From assembly GCF_003051105.1 (NCBI RefSeq), contig NZ_QAOO01000008.1, positions 62,001 to 126,000 on the forward strand: a DNA stretch of 64,000 nucleotides. The letters are read 5' to 3'. The position numbers and the translations under genes were made by a program. Positions 33,278 through 43,643 of this stretch are shown here, in pieces (the first letter of the stretch is position 1; each line of letters starts with the position of its first letter). This DNA comes from Nitrosomonas nitrosa. GTDB lineage: Bacteria > Pseudomonadota > Gammaproteobacteria > Burkholderiales > Nitrosomonadaceae. The notes beneath the pieces were generated by a model that saw only the letters and a program-made list of their open reading frames with translations, made no database searches and had not been told where the DNA came from.

Positions 33278-33982
33278 TTACTTGCTACGGGATAGGCAGG
33301 CAATGACATGATTGCGGAAAAATGAGCCTGTCAAACCAAGAATACTGGCTTCGTTTTGGCATTGGCGAAAGCGTGGGTGGGTTGTTGTATCGTTCCTCTG
33401 GCGTGCAGGTAATCGCGGGATGGGTTCGTCTGGGACAGCAGTGAAGTCAGAAGGCAGAGATTCCATATCGAGACGAACAGGAATCATGCCGGCCGAACCA
33501 AAATTAAGGTGTAGGGCGGCTTGTTTTGACAAATTGATGATTCGGTTCCCACCCCCACCCCAACGGTCATTAATCCTTACGATGATATGCTGCTGGTTTT
33601 TGAGATTGGTTACGCGTATCTGGCTTCCTAGGGGTAATGTTCTATGCGCTGCGGTTAATTGTCTGGGATCGTAGGGCTCGCCACTCGAGGTGAGCCGCCC
33701 TTCCATATCCGATGCATAGTAAGTGGCCATACCGGTTTCTGAGGGCCAGTGCTCTGTTTGAGGAGCATTGTCTAGGGGAGGTGCTGATATTAGATGGGTT
33801 TCCTCGTCTAATTTTTCCGGTGTGTTAGGTAACGGATAACCGCTTTCTACAGGAAGCTCTGCATCCTGAGCTGATTTTGATTCGGTATTAACAGGGGCTA
33901 ACGGCAGTATATCGCGATGGTGCGGTTGAGTCGTGCATGCGCTTAAGAATAAAATGGTAATACCTATTCCTGATCGATTCAT
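33278..33982 (-). CDS. rlpA: RlpA-like septal-ring lipoprotein (double-psi beta-barrel)
   Basis: A 234-residue protein with a lipoprotein signal (ITILFLSAC, lipid-modified C about 16), a 75-residue low-complexity linker rich in P, E and S, and then the RlpA barrel: GMATYYASDMEGRLTSSGEPYD, AAHRTLPLGSQIRVTN and VRINDRWGG. RlpA proteins bind or cleave peptide-free glycan strands of peptidoglycan. There is no SPOR domain here, so it is the short form. The last 60 residues are outside the barrel. It is convergent with csoR, 22 bases apart. Confidence 0.85.
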   Translation of the reverse strand: MNRSGIGITILFLSACTTQPHHRDILPLAPVNTESKSAQDAELPVESGYPLPNTPEKLDEETHLISAPPLDNAPQTEHWPSETGMATYYASDMEGRLTSSGEPYDPRQLTAAHRTLPLGSQIRVTNLKNQQHIIVRINDRWGGGGNRIINLSKQAALHLNFGSAGMIPVRLDMESLPSDFTAVPDEPIPRLPARQRNDTTTHPRFRQCQNEASILGLTGSFFRNHVIACLSRSK

Positions 33983-34044
33983 CGCAAGATACTCCCATTT
34001 GCTGAAGATGGATGGATTCTATCATTGATTTCGGTATCTAGGAT

Positions 34045-37000
34045 TTATGATGAACAGGGAATGGCCGCTCCTGGACGCCCAAGGTAATAGCCTTGGGCAA
34101 GGTTGACGCCCAGGCTTTTTATCATTTTCATGGTGGCAGCATCTTCGACAAATTCAGCAACCGTTGCTTTTCCCAATCCACGAGCAACTTCTACCATAGC
34201 TTTGACAAAAATCTGATTGTCCCGGTTACTGGGAAGATCATGAATGAATGAGCCGTCTATTTTGAGTATTTCAACACCGAGATACTTCAGATAGCTGAAG
34301 GTAGAAAACCCACTGCCAAAATCATCCAGGCACACACGGCACCCTGCTTGATGAACGGCTTCAATGAAGCGTTGAGCGTCTTGAATATCGGATACGGCTG
34401 CGGTCTCAGTGAGTTCGATGATGAGACGTCTGGGATCGACCTTGAATTCGGTTAATAACCCGCGGATATAATGAGGTATTGCTGGATCATCGAAGGTACG
34501 GCCCGAAATATTAATCGCTATCGACGGCATATCCGTACGCTGGCTGAGCAGCAAAATACACTGCTTTATCACCCATCGGTCTATATTGACGATCTGTCCA
34601 TTTTTTTCTGCAATTGGAATGAATTGGCCTGGCATGATCAAATTATCGGGTGCATCGAGGTCTCGCATCCTGACAAGGGCTTCTAGGTGGGCTAGCGATC
34701 CTTGATTTGTTTCATAGACACCTTGAAAGTGAATTTCAAAAAGATCTTGCTCAAGGGCTTGTGCGATTCGGTTATACCAAGTCATGCGGTGTACCATGGC
34801 CTCAGAAGCGTCGCGTGTCGGATCGTACACGGCCCAGGTATTCTTGCCTTTATTCTTGGCTTGATACATTGCGGCATCGGCATGCGCGATGAGATCTTCC
34901 GCTGTTTCGCCATGTTCAGGAAAGACGGCGACCCCGACACTACTGGTCAGGCGAAGGTTTGTCTCCCGGAAGCGCATCGGAATTGAGGCAACCGTTCCAA
35001 CAATACGCGCTGGCAGGGCAGTGATGTCATCTTTAGGCTGGAGTTGACTCAAAATGGCAAATTCATCGCCCCCCAAGCGCGCAAATATATCGATTTGCCG
35101 GACTATGGTGGAAATTTCGCCAGCCGTTCGAACCAATACCGTATCTCCCGCCCGATGACCAAAGGTGTCATTGATGTATTTGAAATCATCCAAGTCAAAA
35201 TAGAGCAAGGCAAATTTGCTTTGATTGCGCAAAGAGACTGCGATCAAGTCATCCAGTTCTTCCTGGAAACGGTGACGATTATATAGCCCCGTCAGGGGGT
35301 CGCGTTCGGCCAGGTAAATGAGCTGTTGTGCCGTTTGCCTTTCTTGGGTAACGTCTTCATAGATCCAAAGCCTGCCAATAGCGCGATTTTTGATATCGTA
35401 AACCGGGTAGGACAATTGCGTCAGAATGCGTCCATCGTTGAGCTCGATCTCAAATCGTTCACTGATTTCATGTGCATCCAGTTCGGCAAGTACGTAGCTT
35501 GCGGCATGAGGAGGTTGAACATAATGCTTAGTAGCGTGCTCAAGTAACGTGCGGGTTGACAGATTCAGTAAGTTTTCTCGTTCACTGATTCCCCACATCC
35601 GCAGAAATGCGGGATTGAGATATTCGATGCATTGTTTTTCGTCCTCAAACAGAATGCCGATGTTCATTGCGGATAATAGCGCACTCATGCGGCTCTGTTC
35701 TCGTTCCGCAAACGTACGCAGTTCACGCTGATGCTTTTCAGAAATACGCAGCTCTTCGATGACTGAATTTAATTTTTCTTCTGCTTGTCTTTGCATCGTG
35801 ATATCAAAAACGACGCCTTGAAGCAAAATGGGCTTCCCTGCACTGTCTTTCAACCAGGTGGCTTCATCCCTCACCCAAGCGACTGTGCCATCTTTCTTGA
35901 TCATACGATATTCCCTGTTATAGGATTCGCCTGTCGCAAGGCTCGCAGAAAAGCTATCGAAAATTCGTTCTCGATCATCATCGTGTATCTGTTTAACCCA
36001 TAGATGGGGATCGTTAAGCCATTCCTGCACACTAAAGCCAAACTGAGTTTCTATTTGTGGGCTAACATAAAAAATGTGTGCAATCGGATTGATATCGACG
36101 ATATAGGTGACAGCGGGAATTTGCTCAATCAGCGTTCGGTATTTCGATTCCACTTGCATCCGATCAGTTACGTCTCGCGCATATCCCAGGACACCAATGA
36201 TTTCTCCGCTGGTATCCCGTAAGGGTAGCTTTAAGGTGTCGAACCAGCGTAGCTGCCCATTTGCGAGTGTCGCCGGGTCAGCAGGATTATGTATGGTTTT
36301 TCCGGAGAGTGCCTCATTGTCATCGGCATGAAACCCCTTTATGCCCTGAGCCGGATCGCCCACACACAAATGCTGCGGCCAAAAATCAGAATCGGGTTTT
36401 CCGATCATTCCTTCTGGATCAATGCCTTGGCTATTGGCCAACGCTTGATTGACCAGCATAAAACGATGTAGCTTATCTTTAACGAATATCCAATCTGGGG
36501 TTGCGTCAATTACTGTGCGCAGTAATGATTTTGCGTGTTTGATGGCTTCTTCAGCAAACTTTCGTTCGCTGATATCTTGAACAGTACCGAGTGCTTCGAT
36601 AGGCTTGCCGCTATTGTCAAAAGTAACTTCAGCCTGTTCTTTGACCCATTTGATTTTCCCGCTAATATGAATCCGGTGCTCGATATCATAAGGTTCGCCC
36701 CGCAAAGCGGCTTGCCAAGCATTCTCAACCAGACTGCGATCTTCTGGTACAACGTAGGTAAGGAAGTGTGCATAATCCAGAGGTGTACATTCTTTAAAAC
36801 CGAAGATTTGAAAGGTTTCCTCAGACCACGTCAGCACGTTATTTTTTAAATCTAAATGCCAGCTGCCCAGCTTGGCAAGAGATTGTGCGCGGCGCAGTGC
36901 TTCTTCACTTTTACGTAACGCCAGCTCCTTAGCTTTCCGGTCACTGATATCCGTATGTATGCCTAACATGCGTAGTGGGTGATTGCGCTCATCCCGCTCA

Positions 37001-38226
37001 ACAATCTTACCCGTCGAAAAGATCCACTTCCAATCACCTTGCTGGGTTAATTGGCGAAATTCTACCCGGTAGTCATCGCATTGGCCCTGTAGGTAGTCCT
37101 GGTAGAGTCGACAAACGGCTTCTCGATCTTCCGGGTGCATGCGGTCACGCCAGCGGTTGTGGGTTTCCTCGAAAGTTTGTGGATCGTATCCCAGCATCTG
37201 GGCATATTCGGGGCTAACGGTTGTCGATCCGGTTTGCACATTTAGATCAAAAAAACCTTGATTTGATGCAATCAGCGCCATGCGGAGACGAGATTCACTG
37301 TCGCGCAAATTTTGTATGGCGAGCCGTCTTCCTGCCTGAATGCCGATCATCATGTACGAGATAAGCACTGTCGTTGCGATGAACAGAGATAAAGTTAGTT
37401 GGTCGATGTGGAAGTTGCCTCGAGCAAACGGACCAAGATTTTGAGAGGTTCCCCAAACGGCAAGTAAAGTAATCGATAAAGCGGCAATGGAAGCGCCGAG
37501 GACATCAAAACGCAGCCCCGCCCAAATCAATGGGGGAAATACCAGAAAGGCAAGCGAGAGTTTAAGATGGCCGAGTGAGAGGGTATCGCCGAAAACGAGC
37601 CATGTCATCGCAATACAGCAGCCCATCACTAATATAAGTTCAAAGCGACGGTGAACATGCCGATGTCCTGATGTTGCCTGATAGCTTGCCCATGCAAGCA
37701 GGGGAGGTGCAAAAATCATGACGCCAATCGTATCGCCTAGCCACCAAACTAGCCACGCACTCAGAATTAACTCACCTGGCAACAATTCGCTCACATAAAG
37801 CGACAATATGCCATTGGTTGCGCTCAATACCATGATGCAGGACGCAACTAGGATAAATACGACGACATCCTTTCCATGCGTGAAAATGTGATCGAAAGAG
37901 ATACTTTTTTTTAGAATGAGTGCGCCGAGTAACGGAGCGAGGGTATTGCCGAATGCGATAGTAAGCGCAGCCCCAAGGGGGAGCGCTCCTGCAGATAAAT
38001 TAATCAACAAAGAACCGAGGAAAATACCTGGCCAACATACGGTCCCCCATACTAATACCGCTACCAGTGCAATACCGGAGGGTGGCCAGAGTAATGTAAT
38101 ATTCGAGCCTATATAAGGCATACTCAAACCAAAAGAGCCTGCCAAAAAATATACGGTGGCCAATGCGAAAATGCGGAGAGCCAAAGATCGTGACAATGTA
38201 AAAGATGTAAAGGAGAATGATTTCAT
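34045..38226 (-). CDS. MASE1 - five PAS - GGDEF - EAL signalling protein
   Basis: A 1393-residue protein. Residues about 10-300 are the MASE1 membrane sensor (eight or more helices). Five PAS/PAC repeats follow from about 310 to 950, seen from repeated linkers of the type DISDRKAKE and DVTDRMQVE. GGDEF at about 955-1120 has active-site RLGGDEF and the RxxD inhibitory site (RQIDIFARLGGDEF). EAL at about 1135-1385 has LEALVRM, ELTETA, DDFGSGFSTF and AQGYYLGRP. Both catalytic domains look complete, so it may make and break c-di-GMP. Ligands are unknown. It runs away from the cysK-cysE operon. Confidence 0.92.
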   Translation of the reverse strand: MKSFSFTSFTLSRSLALRIFALATVYFLAGSFGLSMPYIGSNITLLWPPSGIALVAVLVWGTVCWPGIFLGSLLINLSAGALPLGAALTIAFGNTLAPLLGALILKKSISFDHIFTHGKDVVVFILVASCIMVLSATNGILSLYVSELLPGELILSAWLVWWLGDTIGVMIFAPPLLAWASYQATSGHRHVHRRFELILVMGCCIAMTWLVFGDTLSLGHLKLSLAFLVFPPLIWAGLRFDVLGASIAALSITLLAVWGTSQNLGPFARGNFHIDQLTLSLFIATTVLISYMMIGIQAGRRLAIQNLRDSESRLRMALIASNQGFFDLNVQTGSTTVSPEYAQMLGYDPQTFEETHNRWRDRMHPEDREAVCRLYQDYLQGQCDDYRVEFRQLTQQGDWKWIFSTGKIVERDERNHPLRMLGIHTDISDRKAKELALRKSEEALRRAQSLAKLGSWHLDLKNNVLTWSEETFQIFGFKECTPLDYAHFLTYVVPEDRSLVENAWQAALRGEPYDIEHRIHISGKIKWVKEQAEVTFDNSGKPIEALGTVQDISERKFAEEAIKHAKSLLRTVIDATPDWIFVKDKLHRFMLVNQALANSQGIDPEGMIGKPDSDFWPQHLCVGDPAQGIKGFHADDNEALSGKTIHNPADPATLANGQLRWFDTLKLPLRDTSGEIIGVLGYARDVTDRMQVESKYRTLIEQIPAVTYIVDINPIAHIFYVSPQIETQFGFSVQEWLNDPHLWVKQIHDDDRERIFDSFSASLATGESYNREYRMIKKDGTVAWVRDEATWLKDSAGKPILLQGVVFDITMQRQAEEKLNSVIEELRISEKHQRELRTFAEREQSRMSALLSAMNIGILFEDEKQCIEYLNPAFLRMWGISERENLLNLSTRTLLEHATKHYVQPPHAASYVLAELDAHEISERFEIELNDGRILTQLSYPVYDIKNRAIGRLWIYEDVTQERQTAQQLIYLAERDPLTGLYNRHRFQEELDDLIAVSLRNQSKFALLYFDLDDFKYINDTFGHRAGDTVLVRTAGEISTIVRQIDIFARLGGDEFAILSQLQPKDDITALPARIVGTVASIPMRFRETNLRLTSSVGVAVFPEHGETAEDLIAHADAAMYQAKNKGKNTWAVYDPTRDASEAMVHRMTWYNRIAQALEQDLFEIHFQGVYETNQGSLAHLEALVRMRDLDAPDNLIMPGQFIPIAEKNGQIVNIDRWVIKQCILLLSQRTDMPSIAINISGRTFDDPAIPHYIRGLLTEFKVDPRRLIIELTETAAVSDIQDAQRFIEAVHQAGCRVCLDDFGSGFSTFSYLKYLGVEILKIDGSFIHDLPSNRDNQIFVKAMVEVARGLGKATVAEFVEDAATMKMIKSLGVNLAQGYYLGRPGAAIPCSS

Positions 38227-38577
38227 ATCAGGATTTACTGCGACTAGAAAGAGTGTAATAGCCGAATTGTGGTGGATCAGATCGATAAATGTCCGCTACG
38301 CAGGCACAAAACCGTGTCATCCTCTGATAACATATCGTTACACTGACTACCTATAATTACATTCATGTGCGCTAATCGATATCAATGCATAAAACCATCC
38401 TTTTGAATTCCATAGTTATCAATAGATTGGCAGAAACCGCATTATAGTATTAGAGTCTGATTTTATGTCATTTAAATTTCAAAAGCGCTCACTAGCGTAG
38501 GAAAGTAGAAAGTATATTGAATATATTTTTTGTTCAGATGAGCAAAGTGTTAAGCCAACCAGAAAAAGGAACGTTTT
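38227..38577. other. Divergent intergenic region upstream of cysK
   Basis: A 351-base AT-rich gap between the divergent MASE1 gene and cysK. I see no gene and no clear sigma70 promoter pair. The ribosome site AAAAGGAACG lies just before the cysK ATG. A regulator-binding site cannot be assigned. Confidence 0.4.
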
Positions 38578-39558
38578 ATGCCAAATTGGTTTTCCGATAA
38601 TACCCAATCGATTGGGCGTACCCCGTTGGTTCGGCTCAATCGCATCACGGAGGGAGCAGTCGCGACCGTACTCGCTAAGATAGAAGGACGTAATCCTGCG
38701 TACTCGGTCAAATGTCGTATCGGAGTGGCGATGGTCGAGGATGCAGGGCGTCGTGGATTGCTTGTCCCAGGCAAAACATTGGTAGAGCCAACGAGCGGGA
38801 ACACCGGCATTGCACTGGCTTTTGTCGCTGCCGCGCGTGGCATCCCGCTCACATTGACAATGCCGGAAACGATGAGTATCGAGCGCAGAAAGTTGTTGGT
38901 TGCTTTTGGCGCCAATCTCGTTCTCACTGAAGGGGCTCGTGGTATGAGCGGAGCGATTGCCAAAGCGAATGAAATCGTAGCCTCGGATCCAACACGTTAT
39001 GTATTGTTACAACAATTTAAGAATCCGGCTAATCCAGCAATCCATGAACAAACGACAGGCCCTGAAATTTGGCAAGATACCGATGGTGCAGTCGATATTT
39101 TTGTCGCAGGGATCGGAACGGGCGGTACGATGACAGGGGTATCCCGTTATATCAAGCGTACCAAAGGAAAAACGATGACATCTGTTGCAGTAGAGCCCAC
39201 AGCGAGTCCCGTCATTACTCAGCAGCGGTCAGGTCAACCTTTGGTTCCAGGACCCCATAAGATTCAAGGAATCGGTGCAGGTTTTGTACCAGAGAATCTT
39301 GATCTTTCTTTAGTGGATGAGGTTGAGCAGGTAAGCAATGAGGAGGCCATATCGTTTGCACGCCGCCTCGCTCGTGAAGAAGGGATTATTTCGGGTATAT
39401 CCAGCGGGGCTGCGGTAGCTGCAGCTCTGCGGCATGCAAAGCGACTGGAAAATACAGGAAAGACAATCGTTGTCGTTTTACCAGATTCCGGGGAGCGCTA
39501 TTTGAGTAGTATGCTCTTTGAGGGTATGTTCAATGAACAAGGATTGAATATAGAGTGA
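38578..39558 (+). CDS. cysK: Cysteine synthase A (O-acetylserine sulfhydrylase)
   Basis: A 326-residue PLP enzyme. The Schiff-base lysine is in [11 protein letters not shown]. The substrate loop is [12 protein letters not shown] and the PLP-phosphate loop is [27 protein letters not shown] closes the site. It makes cysteine from O-acetylserine and sulfide. CVSV-type alternatives (cysM) are less likely because SVKCRIG is the CysK form. It overlaps cysE by 4 bases, so the two steps of cysteine synthesis are coupled. Confidence 0.93.
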   Translation: MPNWFSDNTQSIGRTPLVRLNRITEGAVATVLAKIEGRNPAYSVKCRIGVAMVEDAGRRGLLVPGKTLVEPTSGNTGIALAFVAAARGIPLTLTMPETMSIERRKLLVAFGANLVLTEGARGMSGAIAKANEIVASDPTRYVLLQQFKNPANPAIHEQTTGPEIWQDTDGAVDIFVAGIGTGGTMTGVSRYIKRTKGKTMTSVAVEPTASPVITQQRSGQPLVPGPHKIQGIGAGFVPENLDLSLVDEVEQVSNEEAISFARRLAREEGIISGISSGAAVAAALRHAKRLENTGKTIVVVLPDSGERYLSSMLFEGMFNEQGLNIE

Positions 39559-40505
39559 CGAATGTGAATAGAATTAGCGATCTCCAGCTAAGAAGCACCT
39601 ATCTGGAGATTGACCAGATCGTGGGTGAGTTACGTACTTTACGAATCGCTTCGCTGGAGCATCGGCAGGGACATAAGCGTCCACCCAAACTTCCCTCACG
39701 AAAAATTCTGGTAGGTGTCGCCGAAGGGTTGAGTGCGGCGATGTTTCCAAATCGCCTGGGTTCTGCCGACCTGGCTGATGAAGGGGTGGATCATTATGTT
39801 GGACACACTTTGAATACCACTTTGCGCGCGCTGCTGGTCCAGATTCAGCATGAATTGCATTTCAACTCTGGACTGGAATCCTTGAATGACGAAGATCGTG
39901 AACGCGCAGTAGAAATTACACAAGCATTTGCCAAACGGCTACCTGCCATCCGCAGTTTGTTGGAAACCGATATCGTCGCTGCTTATGAAGGCGATCCGGC
40001 CGCGCATAGCGTAGATGAGGTGCTGGTATGTTATCCAGGCATCATGGCCATTACTTATTACCGGTTGGCACATGAATTACATTTACTGGGTGTTCCGCTG
40101 ATTGCGCGGATGATTTCCGAAATTGCGCATTCGTCGACTGGAATAGAAATTCATCCAGGTGCGCGAATCGGCGGTAGCTTTTTTATCGACCATGGCACCG
40201 GTGTCGTGATCGGAGAGACCGCGATCATCGGCCGTAACGTAAGGCTTTATCAGGCGGTTACATTAGGCGCCAAGCGCTTTCCGGTCGATGAGCATGGTGC
40301 TTTGGTAAAAGGTATTCCACGCCACCCGATTGTCGAAGATGATGTGGTGATTTATGCCGGGGCGACGATTTTAGGACGCATTACGATTGGACGAGGTTCG
40401 ACGATAGGCGGGAATGTTTGGTTAACACGGAGTGTGCCGCCTGGCAGTCATATCACCCAGGCACAAATCCGCCATGAAACTTTTGAAGGTGGAGCGGGGA
40501 TTTAG
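39555..40505 (+). CDS. cysE: Serine O-acetyltransferase (long, EpsC-type)
   Basis: A 316-residue protein with an N-terminal helical domain of about 180 residues and a C-terminal left-handed beta-helix of hexapeptide repeats ([28 protein letters not shown]). The catalytic histidine is in FIDHGTG. It acetylates serine with acetyl-CoA, feeding CysK. It starts with GTG overlapping the cysK stop (GTGA). It is longer than the E. coli enzyme (273) because of the extra N-terminal part, usual for this subgroup. Confidence 0.92.
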   Translation: MTNVNRISDLQLRSTYLEIDQIVGELRTLRIASLEHRQGHKRPPKLPSRKILVGVAEGLSAAMFPNRLGSADLADEGVDHYVGHTLNTTLRALLVQIQHELHFNSGLESLNDEDRERAVEITQAFAKRLPAIRSLLETDIVAAYEGDPAAHSVDEVLVCYPGIMAITYYRLAHELHLLGVPLIARMISEIAHSSTGIEIHPGARIGGSFFIDHGTGVVIGETAIIGRNVRLYQAVTLGAKRFPVDEHGALVKGIPRHPIVEDDVVIYAGATILGRITIGRGSTIGGNVWLTRSVPPGSHITQAQIRHETFEGGAGI

Positions 40506-40524
40506 AATTATTTAAGGAGCAACC

Positions 40525-40941
40525 ATGATAGCGCATAAGCTTTGTTTGACACTCGATGATGCCAAGATAATTGCTGCAGCCGCGGAAGCTGAAGCTAGGC
40601 GCAATGATTGGCCGGTCGTCATTGCAATCGTGGATGATGGCGGACACCTGCTGTTTTTGTTGCGGCTGGATAATACGCAATATGGCAGTATTGAAGTTGC
40701 CATACAGAAAGCGCGATCCGCAATCGCTTTCCGGCGGCAAACCAAAGTACTGGAAGAACAGGTTACCCAGGGACAGGTTCGTTATCTGGGTTTGCCAGGT
40801 GCTATACCCATCGAAGGCGGCTTACCGATTGTGGTGGAAAACCAATTTATTGGCGCAATCGGCGTCAGTGGTGTGCGATCGCATCAAGATGCCCAAATTG
40901 CTCAGGCGGGTATCGACGCTCTTGAGCAGCATACCCCATGA
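40525..40941 (+). CDS. GlcG/HbpS-like (DUF336) protein
   Basis: A 138-residue single-domain protein of the GlcG/HbpS family. The conserved core VVIAIVDDGGHLLFLLRLD and the C-terminal GAIGVSGVRSHQDAQIAQAG are present. Family members include haem-binding HbpS and proteins near glycolate oxidase; the cellular role here is unknown. It has a strong ribosome site, AAGGAG, and follows cysE by 19 bases, so it may be the third gene of that operon. Confidence 0.82.
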   Translation: MIAHKLCLTLDDAKIIAAAAEAEARRNDWPVVIAIVDDGGHLLFLLRLDNTQYGSIEVAIQKARSAIAFRRQTKVLEEQVTQGQVRYLGLPGAIPIEGGLPIVVENQFIGAIGVSGVRSHQDAQIAQAGIDALEQHTP

Positions 40942-41019
40942 AGGTCAATTTCAGCCGGAATACAATAGTGCTGCCTTCATTTGTGGGGCAAAGCCGATCT
41001 AATTTCGTATTCCCTATCC

Positions 41020-41475
41020 TTAAACGACAAAGAATTTGGTGACGATCTCTTCTGGAGTTTGTATAGGTTCGCTGACAGAAATTTGTAACAAACCCAGGAT
41101 ATTATGCAGGTTATCTGCAGCGGTAATTGCGTGAGTAAACGCCTGTTCGGTGCTGTTTTCTGCCATACTCCCATTTTGCTGGGTCATAGAGCACATTTGA
41201 CCTAGGGCATCGCATAGCTGATTGGTGTAGCTTTGCGCTTGTTGTAGCTTGCCGGAAATTGCACCATCGGCATCTATCTGAATATTCAATTCCTGGATAG
41301 CGATAATTGCTTTTCCAGCAAAGGCGGTATCTGCCGTCATTTGGGCTGCCATTCTGCCTAATTGGGACAACGTAGGGACCGTATCTTTGAGCAAATCAAG
41401 ACTGCGGACGTTTTCAGCAATGATTTCCTGACTGAAGGCATATATATCTGTATAAAGCTTGTTTGACTCTATCAT
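41020..41475 (-). CDS. Hypothetical all-helical protein, 151 residues
   Basis: I do not recognise this gene. The product appears helical throughout, with no signal peptide or membrane segment, an alanine/glutamine-rich centre and TPEEIVTKFFVV at the end. Heptad-like spacing suggests a helical bundle. A good ribosome site (AGGAAAAC) precedes the ATG at 41475. It stands alone, convergent with the GlcG-like gene and divergent from the YdjM-like gene across a 478-base gap. Confidence 0.6.
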   Translation of the reverse strand: MIESNKLYTDIYAFSQEIIAENVRSLDLLKDTVPTLSQLGRMAAQMTADTAFAGKAIIAIQELNIQIDADGAISGKLQQAQSYTNQLCDALGQMCSMTQQNGSMAENSTEQAFTHAITAADNLHNILGLLQISVSEPIQTPEEIVTKFFVV

Positions 41476-41953
41476 CTTGTGTTTTCCTAATAGGATGTGC
41501 TTCTTTTTATTAACGCAACATTAAGGGGCATCTTTAGTATATGCTTTAGAAAAATATATCAAGCTATCCCACTCATTTGATCAGTCCCTTTGTATTCATT
41601 GATCTATCTTTTTGTTTGATAAGTAAAATTAACACGCTTAGTGACTATTTCCGCATAGGGTAGATCATTTTGCCAAGCTTTAACAGTAAAAATACTATTG
41701 CTTGTGCAGCTTTTAAATTGCTGTATTGCTAATTATCTATTAAATAGTCGAATTCAGGGTGTAGGATCGATTTTTAGATAGCTTGCATGTAAGGGAATCA
41801 GCAGCATTTTGTCATTTTCGTTTAGGATGATGTTCATTAGGATGCGTGGCGTTAACGATATAACAAGCAGGTATACGAATAGCGATGTGACAACTAAACA
41901 GGGTAAACTAACAACCCGTTATAAAATTTAAGTTTGCTTTAATTCTTTAGAAA
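41476..41953. other. AT-rich divergent intergenic region
   Basis: A 478-base gap between the hypothetical protein gene and the YdjM-like gene. No ORF of note, no tRNA. A small imperfect hairpin (AACAGGGT...ACCCGTT) lies near 41897-41920, just before the rightward gene. Nothing else can be named. Confidence 0.4.
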
Positions 41954-42964
41954 ATGGATTTACTCACACAGGGGTTGTTGGGTGCGGGTCTTGCCCAGGC
42001 GGGCGCACGACAACACGAAACCCGTATCGCCACAGGGGTTGGATTTTTTGCTGGCTTGTTAGCCGACGCGGATATTTTGATACAGTCATCTAATGACCCC
42101 TTGCTCACCGTCGAATTTCACCGTCATTTTACACATTCACTTTTTTTCGTTCCGCTGGGGGCGCTCATTGCGGCGGCCATACTTTGGTTGTTTGTTCGAA
42201 GGCGGCTATCGTTCTCACGGCTATATTTATTTTGTTTTCTTGGTTACTGTTTGAGTGGTGTACTGGATGCATTGACGAGCTATGGCACCCATTTGTTCTG
42301 GCCAGTCAGTGAAGGGCGTGTCGCACTCAATATTATTTCCGTCATCGACCCCATTTTCACTTTGATTTTGTTGATTGCGGTTATCTATGCGTATAAGCAG
42401 CATAAAACGATTGTTGCCAGAATGGGTTTGACGATCGCAGGAATTTATCTTGTGTTTGGTTGGATGCAGTTACAACGTGCGGAAGCGGTGGCAACAACCC
42501 TGGCTGCTTCGAGAGGGCATACCATTGAGCAATTGATCGTGAAACCTACTTTGGGAAACTTGGTGCTATGGCGTTCCATTTATGAAACCGATGGCAAATT
42601 CTATGTTGATGCAATTCGAGTCGGTTTATTTTCGGAAGCGCGTGTTTATGCAGGAGATTCCATCACAAAATTCGTGCCTACGTTGCATCTAGATCCATTA
42701 CCTGAAAACTCAGTCTTGGCGAAGGATATCGCGCGCTTCACGGTTTTTTCAGATGGCTTTGTCGCAATTCAACCTGATCAACCCAATCTATTGGTCGATG
42801 TGCGTTACTCAAATTTGCCGACAACGGTTTCACCATTGTGGGGTATAGAAATGGATATGCAAAACCCTGGGCAGCATGCCCACTACAGGTTATTCAGGGA
42901 TGCATCCAAGGAAACCCGGCAGAAATTTCTTACCTATTTGATGGGGGAGCCGATAGAGCATTAA
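41954..42964 (+). CDS. YdjM/DUF457-type membrane-bound metal-dependent hydrolase
   Basis: A 336-residue protein. The N-terminus MDLLTQGLLGAGLAQ, the ADADIL turn and RHFTHSLFFVPLG supply the D and H residues that mark this membrane metal-dependent hydrolase family. Four to five membrane helices lie within residues 60-170. The C-terminal half is soluble. The substrate is not known. It converges on darP with 13 bases between the stops. Confidence 0.82.
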   Translation: MDLLTQGLLGAGLAQAGARQHETRIATGVGFFAGLLADADILIQSSNDPLLTVEFHRHFTHSLFFVPLGALIAAAILWLFVRRRLSFSRLYLFCFLGYCLSGVLDALTSYGTHLFWPVSEGRVALNIISVIDPIFTLILLIAVIYAYKQHKTIVARMGLTIAGIYLVFGWMQLQRAEAVATTLAASRGHTIEQLIVKPTLGNLVLWRSIYETDGKFYVDAIRVGLFSEARVYAGDSITKFVPTLHLDPLPENSVLAKDIARFTVFSDGFVAIQPDQPNLLVDVRYSNLPTTVSPLWGIEMDMQNPGQHAHYRLFRDASKETRQKFLTYLMGEPIEH

Positions 42965-42977
42965 CCGACTAGCATTT

Positions 42978-43514
42978 TTACGAAAGATTCGATGTGGCGT
43001 TTTCCGGGATCACCGTCCGCAATTCCTGGAACAAAGCTCGGAAACTTTTTGGGGGTTTTCCTGCCAACTTTTCCTTATGCGCATTACGCGCCAGTGTTCG
43101 CAGGCGATGAAGATCGGCGTGCGGGTAATGCTGCCCAAATTCAGTAAAAGCGGCTTCATCCGTCATTAAACGTTCCCGCCAGTTTTCCACTAGATGCAGC
43201 CAAGCGGTATGTTTCACGCCGGTGCTATGAAATGCACTGATTTTTTCCTGGATGGGCGCGGCATCAATATCCCGCATCAGTTTGCCGATATATTGCAACT
43301 GACGCCGCCGAGCGCCATGTTTGGTCAGGCGTTTAGCTTCAAGGATGGCATCTAACAGTATTTCAGGTAAATCGATTTCGGTGATTTGTTTGCTATCGAG
43401 CGCCACCAATTGTTCGCCTAGCTCCTGCAGTGCATGCATGGCATGCTTGCGACGCGTTTTGCTTGGTGGCAATGTTTGTTCTTGCTCTAATTCGTCTGGG
43501 ATGTCATTTTGCAT
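42978..43514 (-). CDS. darP: Ribosome biogenesis factor DarP (YjgA, DUF615)
   Basis: A 178-residue highly charged helical protein of the DUF615 family. PSKTRRKHAMHALQELGEQLVALD at the start and the RRRQLQYIGKLMRDID stretch in the middle are characteristic. The E. coli member helps late 50S subunit maturation. It is divergent from pmbA with 129 bases between, the usual neighbour pair in beta- and gammaproteobacteria. Confidence 0.9.
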   Translation of the reverse strand: MQNDIPDELEQEQTLPPSKTRRKHAMHALQELGEQLVALDSKQITEIDLPEILLDAILEAKRLTKHGARRRQLQYIGKLMRDIDAAPIQEKISAFHSTGVKHTAWLHLVENWRERLMTDEAAFTEFGQHYPHADLHRLRTLARNAHKEKLAGKPPKSFRALFQELRTVIPENATSNLS

Positions 43515-43643
43515 GGTGAGTGGTGTAATGCAATCCTAAGAAGCTGTTATCATAGCGCTCTTTGAGCATGCATCTTGTAAAATTTTCCTTGAAATGCCTA
43601 TTGTGATTTCATCGTGGGTTGATCTTTTTAACACTAACTATTT

